A stretch of DNA of 14,027 bases from Wenzhouxiangella sp. (GCA_007121485.1 SKKM01000105.1:1-14027); one strand, 5' to 3'. Counted from the stretch's first letter, positions 1 through 8,210 are shown. Notes: generated by a model not told the origin, from the sequence alone. Numbers and translations: made by a program.

Positions 1-707
1 AGGCGCGGCGCTGCGAAATCTACTCCGACGTCGACGGCGTCTACACCGCCGACCCGCGCCTGGTGCCGGAGGCGACCCGGCTCAACCTGCTCAGCCTGGC
101 CGAGATGAAGACCCTGGCCCACCACGGCGCCGGCGTGCTCAACGAGCGGGCCATCGACTACGCGATCAGCCACGGGGTCACGATCCACGCCCGGCGGGCG
201 CACGGCGAGGGCGGACAGACCGTGGTGCGGCGCGAGCCCGGCACCGGCCGCAGCCGCATCGTCGGCGTGGCCGCCCACCGGCGGCTGTTCAGCGTCCGGC
301 CCGGGCCGGACACCGACCTGGTCGAGATGGCGGCCGCGCTGGACGAGTACGAAATCTTTGCCCCTGACTTGAGCGAGTCCGGGATGCCGCGCTTTCTGCT
401 GCCGGTCGAACAGCTGGCCGATATCGATGGACTGGCGCGGTCGCTGAAAAAGCGGTTTGGCCAGGACGTGTGCATCGAGCATCCGCTGGGCGCCGTTTCG
501 GCGGTTGGCCACGATGCCGGCCGCGATGACGATGCACTGGCCTTTGCCCGCGACCGGCTCGAATCGGACGGCATCGAGGTCGTCGCCGCCTTCGGGTGCC
601 GCCACGCCGTGGTCTGCCTGGTGGCGGCCGAGCGGGTGGAGGCGTCCGCGCAGGCCCTGCATGCCGGCTTCCGGATCACCGATACCGAGGTGGCCCATGT
701 CGCCTGA
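1..707 (+). CDS. ask: Aspartate kinase, probably ectoine-associated (3' part only)
   Basis: Partial gene entering from the left edge; the reading frame is open from base 3, giving 234 visible C-terminal residues. Aspartate kinase phosphorylates L-aspartate to aspartyl-4-phosphate, the first step toward aspartate semialdehyde, which EctB uses. The visible part begins in the conserved kinase segment YSDVDGVYTADPR (about residues 7-19), followed by the family helix LAEMKTLAHHGAGVLNERA and SHGVTIHARRA. The remaining residues fit the C-terminal regulatory (ACT-like) region: a first part around IVGVAAHRRLFSV and a second around VVAAFGCRHAVVCLVA. Its stop overlaps the ectA start by 11 bases (697-707), so the two are co-transcribed and probably translationally coupled. 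The ectoine context suggests the specialised Ask_Ect paralogue, which supplies precursor under salt stress, rather than the housekeeping LysC. The N-terminal half lies outside the window, so this subfamily assignment is inference. Confidence 0.92.
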   Translation, partial: ARRCEIYSDVDGVYTADPRLVPEATRLNLLSLAEMKTLAHHGAGVLNERAIDYAISHGVTIHARRAHGEGGQTVVRREPGTGRSRIVGVAAHRRLFSVRPGPDTDLVEMAAALDEYEIFAPDLSESGMPRFLLPVEQLADIDGLARSLKKRFGQDVCIEHPLGAVSAVGHDAGRDDDALAFARDRLESDGIEVVAAFGCRHAVVCLVAAERVEASAQALHAGFRITDTEVAHVA

Positions 708-1230
708 AGCCGCACGCGCACAGGCAGATCCCATCGTCGTGCAATTTCGCAAGCCGCGCCCGGAAGACGGCGCGGCCATGTGGCGCCTGGTCAGGGAAAT
801 GGGCGGACTGGAGTTGAACAGCGCCTACTTCTACGTGCTGTTTGCCACCGATTTTGCCGACACCGGCGTGGTCGCCGAAACCGAGGACGGGCAGCTGGCC
901 GGCTTTGTGGTCGGACATCGGCCGCCGACCCGTGCGGAAGCGGTCTTCGTCTGGCAGGTCGGCGTGGCGCCGTGGATGCGCCGCCAGGGCCTGGCCCGCA
1001 GCCTGCTCGACGAGCTGCTGGCGCGCCAGCCCGCCGAGGTCAGCTGGCTGGAGGCCAGCGTGACGCCCGACAACACGGCGTCGACCCGCCTGTTCCGCGC
1101 CCTGGCGCGCGACCGCGGCGTCGAGTGCCGGGAATCCGAATACATGAGCGCCGAGCTGTTTCCGCGCTCCCACGCGGCCGAAAACCTGTTTCGTATCGGC
1201 CCGCTTGAACCCCGAATTCAAACATCCTGA
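697..1230 (+). CDS. ectA: L-2,4-diaminobutyrate N-acetyltransferase (ectoine biosynthesis)
   Basis: 177-residue GNAT-family protein; the family is usually about 160-195 residues. EctA transfers acetyl from acetyl-CoA to the gamma-amino group of L-2,4-diaminobutyrate, giving N-gamma-acetyl-diaminobutyrate in the cytoplasm. Recognisable family segments are RKPRPEDGAAMWRLV (18-32), LELNSAY (38-44), FADTGVVAE (53-61), FVWQVGVAP (84-92), the acetyl-CoA phosphate-binding loop RRQGLA (95-100), VTPDNTAS (122-129) and the terminal LFRIGPL (164-170). ATG 697 was chosen because it gives the family length and overlaps the aspartate kinase stop; the same frame stays open further upstream, but inside the kinase gene. 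The sequence is somewhat divergent: the usual CPPLDxNS segment reads GGLELNS, and the usual HDTE near the C-terminus reads HAAE. ectB follows 14 bases downstream. Assignment is firm from motifs plus context. Confidence 0.92.
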   Translation: MSPEAARAQADPIVVQFRKPRPEDGAAMWRLVREMGGLELNSAYFYVLFATDFADTGVVAETEDGQLAGFVVGHRPPTRAEAVFVWQVGVAPWMRRQGLARSLLDELLARQPAEVSWLEASVTPDNTASTRLFRALARDRGVECRESEYMSAELFPRSHAAENLFRIGPLEPRIQTS

Positions 1231-1244
1231 AGGCAGATATCGTC

Positions 1245-2525
1245 ATGAGCATCGAAACCATCAACAAACTCGAATCCGAAGTGCGCGGCTACGTGCGCAA
1301 TTTCCCGTGCGTGTTCACCCACGCCCGCGGCGCGCGCCTGACCGACGAGGACGGACGCGAGTACATCGACTTCTTCGCCGGCGCCGGCGTGATGAACTAC
1401 GGCCACAACCATCCGGATCTCAAGCGCGCGCTGCTGGATTACCTGAGCGAGGACCGGATCGTCCACAGTCTGGACATGGCGACCGCAGCCAAGATCCGCT
1501 TCCTGGAGCGCTTCGAGGAAGTGATTCTCAAGCCCAGGAATCTCGACTATCGCGTTCAGTTCCCCGGGCCGACCGGCACCAACGCGGTCGAGGCCGCCTT
1601 GAAGCTGGCGCGCAAGGTGACCGGGCGCGAGCGCGTGATTTCCTTCACCAACGCCTTCCACGGCATGACCCTGGGTTCGCTGGCCGTCACCGGCAACTCG
1701 TTCAAGCGTGCCGGCGCCGGAGTGCCCCTGTCGCACGTGAGCATGATGCCCTTCGACAGCTACCTGGAAGAGGGCAAGGACCAGAGCCTGGCCCTGCTCG
1801 AGACGCTGCTCGGCGACGAGGGCTCCGGCGTGGACAAGCCGGCCGCGGCCATCATCGAGACCGTCCAGGCCGAAGGCGGGGTCAACGTGGCGCGGATGGA
1901 GTGGCTGAAGGAACTGGCCGCCATCCTCAAGCGCCACGACGTGCTGCTGATCGTCGACGATATCCAGGTCGGCTGCGGTCGCACCGGCCCGTTCTTCAGC
2001 TTCGAGCCGGCCGGCATCCAGCCCGATATCGTCTGCCTGTCAAAGTCCTTGAGCGGCTTCGGCCTGCCGCTGGCCGTCACCCTGATGCGGCCCGAACTGG
2101 ACCAGTGGGCGCCGGGCGAGCACAACGGCACCTTCCGCGGCCACAACCCGGCCTTTGTCACCGCCACCGCGGCGCTGGACTTCTGGGCCGACCAGGAACT
2201 GCAGCACGCCACCGAGCGCAAGGCGGCCAAGGTGACCGAGCGCCTGGAAGCGCTGGTGCGCCGGATTCCGGTGCAGGCCGAAGCGCGCGGGCGCGGACTG
2301 ATCCAGGGCATCGAGTTTGCCGATGCCGAACTCGCGGCCGAGTGCTCCAAGCGCGCCTTCGAGCAGGGCCTGATCATCGAAACCGCCGGTGTCGAAGACC
2401 AGGTGCTGAAGCTGCTGCCGCCGCTGATGATTCCCGATGCCGACCTGGAGGCAGGCCTGCGCATCATCGAGTCGGTGGTCGGCGCCGTGGCGGCCGAAGC
2501 CGCACCGAACCAGCGCGTCGCCTAG
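1245..2525 (+). CDS. ectB: L-2,4-diaminobutyrate:2-oxoglutarate transaminase (ectoine biosynthesis)
   Basis: 426-residue class III PLP-dependent aminotransferase, a normal length for EctB (about 420-430). It converts aspartate 4-semialdehyde and glutamate to L-2,4-diaminobutyrate and 2-oxoglutarate, supplying the substrate of EctA. Visible features: the EctB-like N-terminus (ESEVRGYVRNFPCVFTHARG), the phosphate-binding region GPTGTNAVEAALKLAR (108-123), AFHGMTLGSLAVTG (137-150), the cofactor-ring aspartate in LLIVDDIQVGCGRTG (Asp238), and the Schiff-base lysine in CLSKSLSGFGLPLA (Lys267). ATG 1245 is preceded by GAAGGCAG (1229-1236), an acceptable ribosome-binding site. The gene is third in ask-ectA-ectB. 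The next gene is convergent, with only 7 bases between the two stop codons, so the operon ends here without ectC. Confidence 0.95.
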   Translation: MSIETINKLESEVRGYVRNFPCVFTHARGARLTDEDGREYIDFFAGAGVMNYGHNHPDLKRALLDYLSEDRIVHSLDMATAAKIRFLERFEEVILKPRNLDYRVQFPGPTGTNAVEAALKLARKVTGRERVISFTNAFHGMTLGSLAVTGNSFKRAGAGVPLSHVSMMPFDSYLEEGKDQSLALLETLLGDEGSGVDKPAAAIIETVQAEGGVNVARMEWLKELAAILKRHDVLLIVDDIQVGCGRTGPFFSFEPAGIQPDIVCLSKSLSGFGLPLAVTLMRPELDQWAPGEHNGTFRGHNPAFVTATAALDFWADQELQHATERKAAKVTERLEALVRRIPVQAEARGRGLIQGIEFADAELAAECSKRAFEQGLIIETAGVEDQVLKLLPPLMIPDADLEAGLRIIESVVGAVAAEAAPNQRVA

Positions 2526-2532
2526 AAGATTC

Positions 2533-3720
2533 TCAGCGGCTCAGCTCGACCCCATCGCTCGCGGCCTCGGCCACGAGCTGCGGGTGCGGCTGGGCCAGCT
2601 GCTGGCGCCAGAATTCGGCGCTGACCTCGCCCAGCGCGCGCGATTCGCCGTTGAGCATCACCACCAGGCCGACGCGCCGGTCGCGCGAGTAGCTGATGTG
2701 GGCGACAAAGCCGCGCACCCAACCGTTGTGCATGAAGATCGGCTCCTGGCCGACGGTGAAGATGCGCCAGCCCAGACCGTAGTGGGCGTCATCGGACAGC
2801 GCACCCCAGGCTCCCCGGCGCAGCTCGCGCACCGTGCGCACGCGCTTTTCCTTCAGCGGCTCGACCAGGGCGGGATCGAGCACGTCGGCGCGATAGCCCT
2901 TTTGCGCGATCAGCCATTGGGCCAGGTCCAGCACGCTGGCGTTCACCCCGGCCGAAGCCGGCACCAGGTAGTAGGATTCGGCCACCTCGACCGGGGTCCA
3001 CACTCGTCCCTGGACCCGGCGCACGTGCGGCGTGGCCCGGTTGGCCTCGGCCAGGAAGGCCTCTCTGCCCACGGACGCCTGCTCCATGCCCAGCGGTTCG
3101 AGCAGCCGCTCGCGCAGCAGGTCCTCGAAGGTCCGGCCCGTGCTTTGCTCGATGGCCGGAGCGACCAGGGCAAACAGCACGTTCTGGTAGGTGTAGCAAG
3201 AACCCGGCGCGCACAGCGGCTGCACGTTGGCAAAGTGCGGGACGATGCGGTCGAGCGGGGTGTTGGCGTTCAGCAGGTTGTCGAAGGCATTGGGCACCAC
3301 GCCGGTGGTCTGGCTGAGCAGGTGGTGCAGCTGCAGCTGGCGGGCATGGGCGGGGTCCTGCATGCGCAACTCGGGCACGAAGCGCAGGACCGGATCGTCC
3401 CAGCGCAGGTGACCGTCGGCCACGACCATGGCGGTCAGCTGGGCGGCGAAGGTTTTCGAGACCGATGCGGTGCGGAACACCGTGGTCGGCGTGACCGGCG
3501 CCTGGCTGCCGACTCGGCGCACGCCGTAGGTGCCGACCTTTTCGACCTGGCCGTTGCGCACGACGGCGTAGGCGCCGCCGGGTATGCCGTGTTCATACAG
3601 AGCTTCGCGGAAATGCCGATCCAGCGTATCGAGCGAATCAGCCCCGGCTGCCACGCCGCAAAGCGTGGTCGCCAGAACACCGACCAGCATGCATTTGAGC
3701 CGACGGATGGAGCCTGGCAT
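2533..3720 (-). CDS. Secreted serine hydrolase, class C beta-lactamase / penicillin-binding fold
   Basis: 395-residue member of the AmpC-like serine hydrolase family (Pfam Beta-lactamase, PF00144). A Sec signal peptide is visible: RRLK n-region (6-9), hydrophobic core MLVGVLATTL (11-20), probable cleavage after AAGA (24-27); there is no lipobox, so a periplasmic or secreted product is expected. Catalytic motifs: SVSK with nucleophile Ser86 and Lys89; YQN with Tyr178 and Asn180; HNG (331-333) replacing the KTG box. Cys170 and Cys175 flank APGS just before the tyrosine motif and could form a disulfide. HNG rather than KTG is typical of esterases and peptidases of this fold, so beta-lactam resistance should not be assumed; the substrate is unknown. 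The start at 3720 is preferred because AGGGGGA lies just upstream. An in-frame ATG at 3762 overlaps the diguanylate cyclase stop and would add 14 residues before the signal peptide. Confidence 0.9.
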   Translation of the reverse strand: MPGSIRRLKCMLVGVLATTLCGVAAGADSLDTLDRHFREALYEHGIPGGAYAVVRNGQVEKVGTYGVRRVGSQAPVTPTTVFRTASVSKTFAAQLTAMVVADGHLRWDDPVLRFVPELRMQDPAHARQLQLHHLLSQTTGVVPNAFDNLLNANTPLDRIVPHFANVQPLCAPGSCYTYQNVLFALVAPAIEQSTGRTFEDLLRERLLEPLGMEQASVGREAFLAEANRATPHVRRVQGRVWTPVEVAESYYLVPASAGVNASVLDLAQWLIAQKGYRADVLDPALVEPLKEKRVRTVRELRRGAWGALSDDAHYGLGWRIFTVGQEPIFMHNGWVRGFVAHISYSRDRRVGLVVMLNGESRALGEVSAEFWRQQLAQPHPQLVAEAASDGVELSR

Positions 3721-3723
3721 GCG

Positions 3724-3730
3724 TCCCCCT
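3724..3730 (-). promoter_or_regulatory. Ribosome-binding site that decides the serine hydrolase start
   Basis: AGGGGGA read on the minus strand, 3 bases before ATG 3720. It favours 3720 over the upstream in-frame ATG at 3762, which lies inside the 4-base ATGA overlap with the preceding gene and has no visible Shine-Dalgarno sequence. Confidence 0.5.
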
Positions 3731-3758
3731 GGGGTCTGTAGTCGCGGTCGATTATAGG

Positions 3759-6700
3759 TCATAGCCAATCGGCGTCGGAATTGACCTCGATCCGGTCTCG
3801 TCCGCGGCGCTTGGCCAGGTAGAGGGCGGCGTCGGCAGCCTTGACCCAGGCCTCCAGCGGTTCGGTCGATCCACGGCGCGCCACCACGCCGAAGCTGGCC
3901 GACATGCTGATGCTCTGGCCGCGGTAGCTGATCTGGCCATCGGACAGGCAGCCGCGCAGCACCTCGCACAGGCGCACCGCACCGTCGGCATCGGTGTCGG
4001 GCAAGGCCAGCAGGAATTCCTCTCCGCCCCAGCGGGCGGCGAGGTCGGTGCTTCTGACGCGCATCTTGAGAATGTCCGCGAGCGCGGCCAGCACGGCGTC
4101 GCCGGCGGCATGGCCGTGCAGGTCGTTGATTTGCTTGAAATGATCCAGATCGAACAGGATCAGGGCGAGCGGGTGGTCCTGGCGAACCGCCAGCTGCTGC
4201 AGCATCGGAAAGCGCTCGGTAAAGCCGCGGCGGTTGAGCAGGCCGGTCAGGAACTCCTCGGTCGCGCTGGCGCGCAGGCGCTGGTTGGCCTCCTCCAGCT
4301 CCACGGTGCGGGCGTCGACCAGCGCCGACAGCCGCTCATTCCTGATCTTCAGCTGCCGTTCGCGCAGCGCGATCGTCGCCCAGAAGGTGCCGGCCAGCAG
4401 CAGCAGGGTGGCGACCCAGGCCAGCGGCGACTGCCACCAGGGTGCGGCGACCAGGATCGGCAACTCCAGGCGGTTGGCGGCCGGCACGCCGCGACTGCTC
4501 CAGCCCTCGACCTCGAGCACGTACTGGCCGGGCGGCAGGTTGGTGTAGCGAATCGCCCGGCTCTTGGTCAGTTCGCTGAAGTCCGGCTCGAATCCGCGCA
4601 GACGGTAGCGCAGCGAGTTGCGCGAGGGGTCATGAAAATCCAGCACGGCCACCTGCACGGTGAGGTCGCGGAAGTCATGCGGCAGCGACAGTGCATCCAG
4701 GCTCATGTCGAGTGCGCGCGTGCGTTCCTCGCCATTCAGCCACAGTCGGCTGAGCACCACCGGCGGCGCGCTCAGGCTGCGCGGCGGAGCCGCCGGGTCG
4801 ACGGTGACGGCGCCGTGGCTGGTGCCCATGACCAGCTGGCCGCTGGCCAGCGAGTGCACGGCATTGCGCTGCATGCCCACGCCCGGCAAACCGTCACCCA
4901 GGCCGTACTTGAAGAAGCGCTCGGCGCCCGGCGGCTTGCGCGCCACGCCCTGCGAGCTCAGGGCCCAGGCGCCGCCCTGGGCGTCCAGGTGAAAGCCGGT
5001 GACGCGCTCCACCGGCAGTCCATGCGCGAAGCCGAAACGCTCGGGCTGTCCGCTGGCCAGGTCGTAGCGCAGCAGGCCGTCTTCCGTGCACAGCCACAAA
5101 AGGTCCGTCTGCTCCGGATAAACGCAGTAAAAGCTGGGCTCGTGGGAACGTTCGTCGAGCGGAATCTCGAGCGCTTCGAAGTCCTCGCCGTTGAACAGGA
5201 ACAGTCCGGAATAACGCGTGGCGGCCCAGATCCGGCCGCTATCGTCGCGCTGCAGCTGGTAGACCTGGTCGCCCCTGAGTTCGCGCAGCCGGCGCAGGTA
5301 AACCCGGGCCTGCTCGCTGTCCGGATGCCATTCCACCACGCCGTACTGCCACAGACCGAGCCACAGCGTGCCGTCGCTCTCCGCGTGCAGGCTGGTCACG
5401 GCCAGCGTGCCGATGCCGAGCAGTTCGTAGACCCTGGAGTCCGGCAGCAGCTGTTCATCATCGCCGATGCGGAACAGGCCGTCGTTGGTGCCGATCCAGA
5501 CCTGGCCGTCGGGCGCCTGGTGCAGGTCTTCGACCCGCCGCACGCCGATCTCGCTGGGGAATTCCCAGTGGCGCCAGGCGCCGGCGGCGTCGCGGCGCAG
5601 GATGCCGCCGGGAACGCCGACCCACAGTCGCCCGCGGTTGTCGTGCAAGACGGCGGTGGTGATCCGCCGCCCCCACTCGGCCAGCTCCTCCGGCAATTGT
5701 TCAGCCAGCCCGGTGAACACCGGATGGTTGCGCCGGCCCTGGATCAGGCCCTGGTCGCGCGTGCCTATCCACAGGTTGCCTTCACGGTCCTCCAGCAGGC
5801 TGCGGATGTCGACGTCGGCGACCAGGTTGTAGGACTCTCCCTGCAGCTGGAACTCGTGCTGCGGGCGGGCGATCTTGTACAGCCCGTCGTGGGCGCCGAC
5901 CCAGGCATGGCCCTCGCGGTTTTCCAGGATGACGTTGACGCGCGGCAGGGTGGGCGGCTCGCCGTTGGCGAAGGGGATCGGCATGAAACGCCCGGATTCC
6001 GGATCCAGGCGATGGACGCCGAGCTGGGAACCGGCCCAGATTTCCCCGTGTACCCGGGCGATGGCGCGGACTTCCGTGCCGCGCTCGAAGGTCCTGGCGG
6101 CCCCGCGGTCGAGCAGGTAGTGACGCCATTGTTCGAGGTCTGGGCTCAGCCAGTAGATCCCGCCGGAGGTTGCCACCCAGATCCCGTCGTCGTGCTCGAC
6201 CAGGTCCCAGATGCGTTCCTCGAACAGCGGATGATCGGGATCGTCGCGGGCGAAGCGGCGCAAACGGTCCGGCGTCTCGGGCTCGATCAGGTTGATGCCG
6301 GAAATGGTGCCGACCCATACCCGGCCGCTGCGATCGACCATCAGGGTCTGTACCCGGTTGTTGGCCAGCGCGTCGGGATCGTCCTCGTCGGCCATGAAGG
6401 CAACGTAGCGATTCCGGCGGGCATCCCAGTACTGCAGGCCATTGCCCCAGCTGCCGACCCAGAGGCGCCCGGCCGGCGTGATGACCTGGGCGCTGACATT
6501 GGGGCGAGTCAGGTCGGCGGCAAAGCCCTCGGTCCAGGACATGAATTCATAGCCGTCGTAGCGCAGCAGCCCGTCGGTGTCGCCGGCCAGCCAGATCAGC
6601 CCACGCTCGTCCTGGAGAATGTCGTAGACGGAGGATTGCCGACCGCCCAAATCATCGGTCAGACGCTGGAACTGGAAACGGGGCTGATCCGACGCATCGG

Positions 6701-6800
6701 CGGCCATGATCGGCGCGCAGGCAAGCGCCGCCCCCAGCAGGCACAGGGCGAATGCGAACAGGCCACGCGTGGGTGAGCCGGATCGGTGAGAAGTGAACAC
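3759..6800 (-). CDS. Membrane diguanylate cyclase with double beta-propeller sensor, Y_Y_Y and GGDEF domains
   Basis: 1013 residues. Order: signal sequence (about 12-34); 14 propeller blade repeats of the type GxxWxGT.xGL (Reg_prop, about 61-669), enough for two seven-bladed propellers; Y_Y_Y domain (about 705-785, with LRYRLRGFEPDF and TNLPPGQYVLEVEG); transmembrane helix (about 792-810); charged coiled-coil linker (about 812-848); GGDEF domain (about 848-1005). The active site is GGEEF (925-929), with the metal-binding DLDHF segment starting at Asp884. RSTD (916-919) lies five residues before GGEEF, where the c-di-GMP inhibitory I-site RxxD is expected, so the enzyme should make c-di-GMP from two GTP and be product-inhibited. 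There is no EAL domain. The sensor is periplasmic by topology; its ligand is unknown, though this architecture is known from Bacteroides carbohydrate sensors. The start is GTG 6800 with a weak ribosome-binding site, chosen because it keeps the signal sequence. ndh lies 97 bases upstream on the same strand. Confidence 0.93.
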   Translation of the reverse strand: MFTSHRSGSPTRGLFAFALCLLGAALACAPIMAADASDQPRFQFQRLTDDLGGRQSSVYDILQDERGLIWLAGDTDGLLRYDGYEFMSWTEGFAADLTRPNVSAQVITPAGRLWVGSWGNGLQYWDARRNRYVAFMADEDDPDALANNRVQTLMVDRSGRVWVGTISGINLIEPETPDRLRRFARDDPDHPLFEERIWDLVEHDDGIWVATSGGIYWLSPDLEQWRHYLLDRGAARTFERGTEVRAIARVHGEIWAGSQLGVHRLDPESGRFMPIPFANGEPPTLPRVNVILENREGHAWVGAHDGLYKIARPQHEFQLQGESYNLVADVDIRSLLEDREGNLWIGTRDQGLIQGRRNHPVFTGLAEQLPEELAEWGRRITTAVLHDNRGRLWVGVPGGILRRDAAGAWRHWEFPSEIGVRRVEDLHQAPDGQVWIGTNDGLFRIGDDEQLLPDSRVYELLGIGTLAVTSLHAESDGTLWLGLWQYGVVEWHPDSEQARVYLRRLRELRGDQVYQLQRDDSGRIWAATRYSGLFLFNGEDFEALEIPLDERSHEPSFYCVYPEQTDLLWLCTEDGLLRYDLASGQPERFGFAHGLPVERVTGFHLDAQGGAWALSSQGVARKPPGAERFFKYGLGDGLPGVGMQRNAVHSLASGQLVMGTSHGAVTVDPAAPPRSLSAPPVVLSRLWLNGEERTRALDMSLDALSLPHDFRDLTVQVAVLDFHDPSRNSLRYRLRGFEPDFSELTKSRAIRYTNLPPGQYVLEVEGWSSRGVPAANRLELPILVAAPWWQSPLAWVATLLLLAGTFWATIALRERQLKIRNERLSALVDARTVELEEANQRLRASATEEFLTGLLNRRGFTERFPMLQQLAVRQDHPLALILFDLDHFKQINDLHGHAAGDAVLAALADILKMRVRSTDLAARWGGEEFLLALPDTDADGAVRLCEVLRGCLSDGQISYRGQSISMSASFGVVARRGSTEPLEAWVKAADAALYLAKRRGRDRIEVNSDADWL

Positions 6801-6836
6801 GGGCGCTTGGTGGGTCCGGTCGAGCCGATGCGGCCC

Positions 6837-6865
6837 AGCTTAGCGCCAAGCCGGTCTTTTGTCAT
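6837..6865 (-). promoter_or_regulatory. Candidate sigma-70-like promoter for the diguanylate cyclase gene
   Basis: On the minus strand, ATGACA (6865-6860, five of six bases matching the -35 consensus), a 17-base spacer, then TAAGCT (6842-6837, three of six at -10). Transcription would start near 6830, about 30 bases before GTG 6800. I see no hairpin plus T-tract in this 97-base gap after ndh, so read-through from ndh is also possible. This is a weak pattern match only. Confidence 0.25.
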
Positions 6866-6897
6866 CTCTGGAGCGCTTCCCCCGTCCCCGGTGCCGG

Positions 6898-8187
6898 TCA
6901 GTGCAGCTTCAGCGCCGGCCTCAGGAAATGACTGAGGCTGCGCACGCCCATCATCAGGGTTCCGCGCACCAGCCCGTAGACCTCCAGCAGGTGACGGCGA
7001 TACAGCGAATGATAGGTGAAGCGCGCCAGGCGTCCCTCGACCATCACGCCGCCGCCGAGAAAGGAAAACAGGTTGCCGACGGTATGGAAGCGCGACAGGT
7101 TGACCAGCGAGCCGAGGTCGCGGTAGACGTACTCGCGGCGCGGTTCGCGGCCCTTGAGGAGGTCGATCAGGTTGTTGACCACCATGTGTCCCATCTGCCG
7201 GGCCACCTGGCCGCGCGGCGGCGCGATGCTGCCGTCCGGCTGCGGACAGGCGCAGCAGTCGCCGATGGCGAAGATGCGCTCGTCGCGCGTGGTCTGGGCG
7301 TTGGGCTTGACCACCAGCTGGTGGTCCTCGTTGGTCTCCAGGCCGCCGATGCCGCCGAGGAATTCCGGCGCCTGGATGCCGGCAGCCCACAGCGTCAGGT
7401 CGCTGGGCAGTCTTTCGCCGGAGGCCAGCACGATGCCGTCCGCCTCGGCCCTGATCACGCTCTGGCCTACGCGCACGGTGATGCCCATGTCCTGCAGCTG
7501 CTGTTCGACCGATCGCGCGATCGCTTCGCGCTGAACCTGCGGCAGAATGCGTTCCTCGGAGTCGACCAGGGTGATCGACAGCATGGAGGCGTCCATGTTG
7601 AAGCCATAGCCCTTGAGCTGGTCGGCCGCGTGCATCATTTCGGCGGCCATTTCTGCGCCGGTTGCGCCCGCGCCGATGATGACGACCTTGACCTGCTCCT
7701 TGAGCCGTTCCTCGCGCGCGTAGCGCAGGAAGCGCTTGCGCAGGATGTTCTTGATCTCCATCGCCTGCTCGGTCGTGTCCAGGAAGTGGCAGTGCTGCTG
7801 CACGCCCGGGATGCCGAAGTCCTTGGCCACGCTGCCGACGGCGACGACCAGGTAGTCGTAATTCAGGGTCCGGGCCGGCAGCAGTTCCTGGTCGCCGTCC
7901 ATGATCGGCGCCAGCTCGATCCGGCCGTGCGCGCGATCGATGTCGGTCAGCCGGCCCTGCTGGAAGCGGTAGCCGTTGGCGCGGGCATGGCCGCGAAAAC
8001 TCATGGCGTCGATGCCGGTGTCCAGCGTGCCGGTCGCCACTTCATGCAGCAGGGGCTTCCAGACATGGTTCTCGGCCATGTCGACCAGGATGATCTCGGC
8101 CTTTTTCTTCTTGCCCAGGCGGCGGCCCAGGCGGGTGGCGACGCCGATGCCGCCGGCGCCGCCGCCGACGATGACGATCCGTTTCAT
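6898..8187 (-). CDS. ndh: Type II NADH:quinone oxidoreductase (NDH-2)
   Basis: 429 residues, close in length and sequence to E. coli Ndh (434). It is a single-subunit, membrane-associated flavoprotein that passes electrons from NADH to quinone without pumping protons. Visible: N-terminal FAD-binding Rossmann motif VGGGAGG (7-13); the E. coli-like LGKKKKAEIILVD and WKPLLHEVATGTLD segments (24-56); NADH-binding GAGATG (172-177); LWAAGIQAPEFL (266-277); the second FAD motif FAIGDCCACPQPDG (306-319); and a C-terminal basic/amphipathic tail ending RPALKLH, as in E. coli, expected to anchor it to the membrane. ATG 8187 is preferred because GAAGG lies just upstream. The earlier in-frame ATG at 8217 has no ribosome-binding site and overlaps the FNR-type box at 8211-8224. 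The promoter must lie in the 100-base gap shared with divergent tatA. Confidence 0.95.
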   Translation of the reverse strand: MKRIVIVGGGAGGIGVATRLGRRLGKKKKAEIILVDMAENHVWKPLLHEVATGTLDTGIDAMSFRGHARANGYRFQQGRLTDIDRAHGRIELAPIMDGDQELLPARTLNYDYLVVAVGSVAKDFGIPGVQQHCHFLDTTEQAMEIKNILRKRFLRYAREERLKEQVKVVIIGAGATGAEMAAEMMHAADQLKGYGFNMDASMLSITLVDSEERILPQVQREAIARSVEQQLQDMGITVRVGQSVIRAEADGIVLASGERLPSDLTLWAAGIQAPEFLGGIGGLETNEDHQLVVKPNAQTTRDERIFAIGDCCACPQPDGSIAPPRGQVARQMGHMVVNNLIDLLKGREPRREYVYRDLGSLVNLSRFHTVGNLFSFLGGGVMVEGRLARFTYHSLYRRHLLEVYGLVRGTLMMGVRSLSHFLRPALKLH

Positions 8188-8210
8188 GTTGGCACCTTCA
8201 TTTGGGGGAA

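Noticed and set aside
1205..2692. 495-codon open frame overlapping ectB on the same strand
   Set aside because: Arg/Ala/Gly-rich product without motifs; ectB in another frame has complete aminotransferase motifs, a ribosome-binding site and a normal length.
3634..3720. Possible twin-arginine signal on the serine hydrolase, suggested by IRRLK and the nearby tatA
   Set aside because: The residues after RR (LKCML) do not fit the RRxFLK pattern; an ordinary Sec signal peptide explains the N-terminus.
2533..3720. Beta-lactam resistance gene
   Set aside because: It has the fold and SxxK/YxN motifs, but HNG in place of KTG and the wide variety of hydrolases in this family do not support calling it a resistance enzyme.
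4110..6776. Very long open frame (888 codons) on the plus strand opposite the diguanylate cyclase gene
   Set aside because: It is the antisense shadow of a GC-rich gene: composition is dominated by Ala, Gly, Val, Gln and Arg with no domain I can recognise, while the minus strand carries clear propeller, Y_Y_Y and GGDEF motifs throughout.
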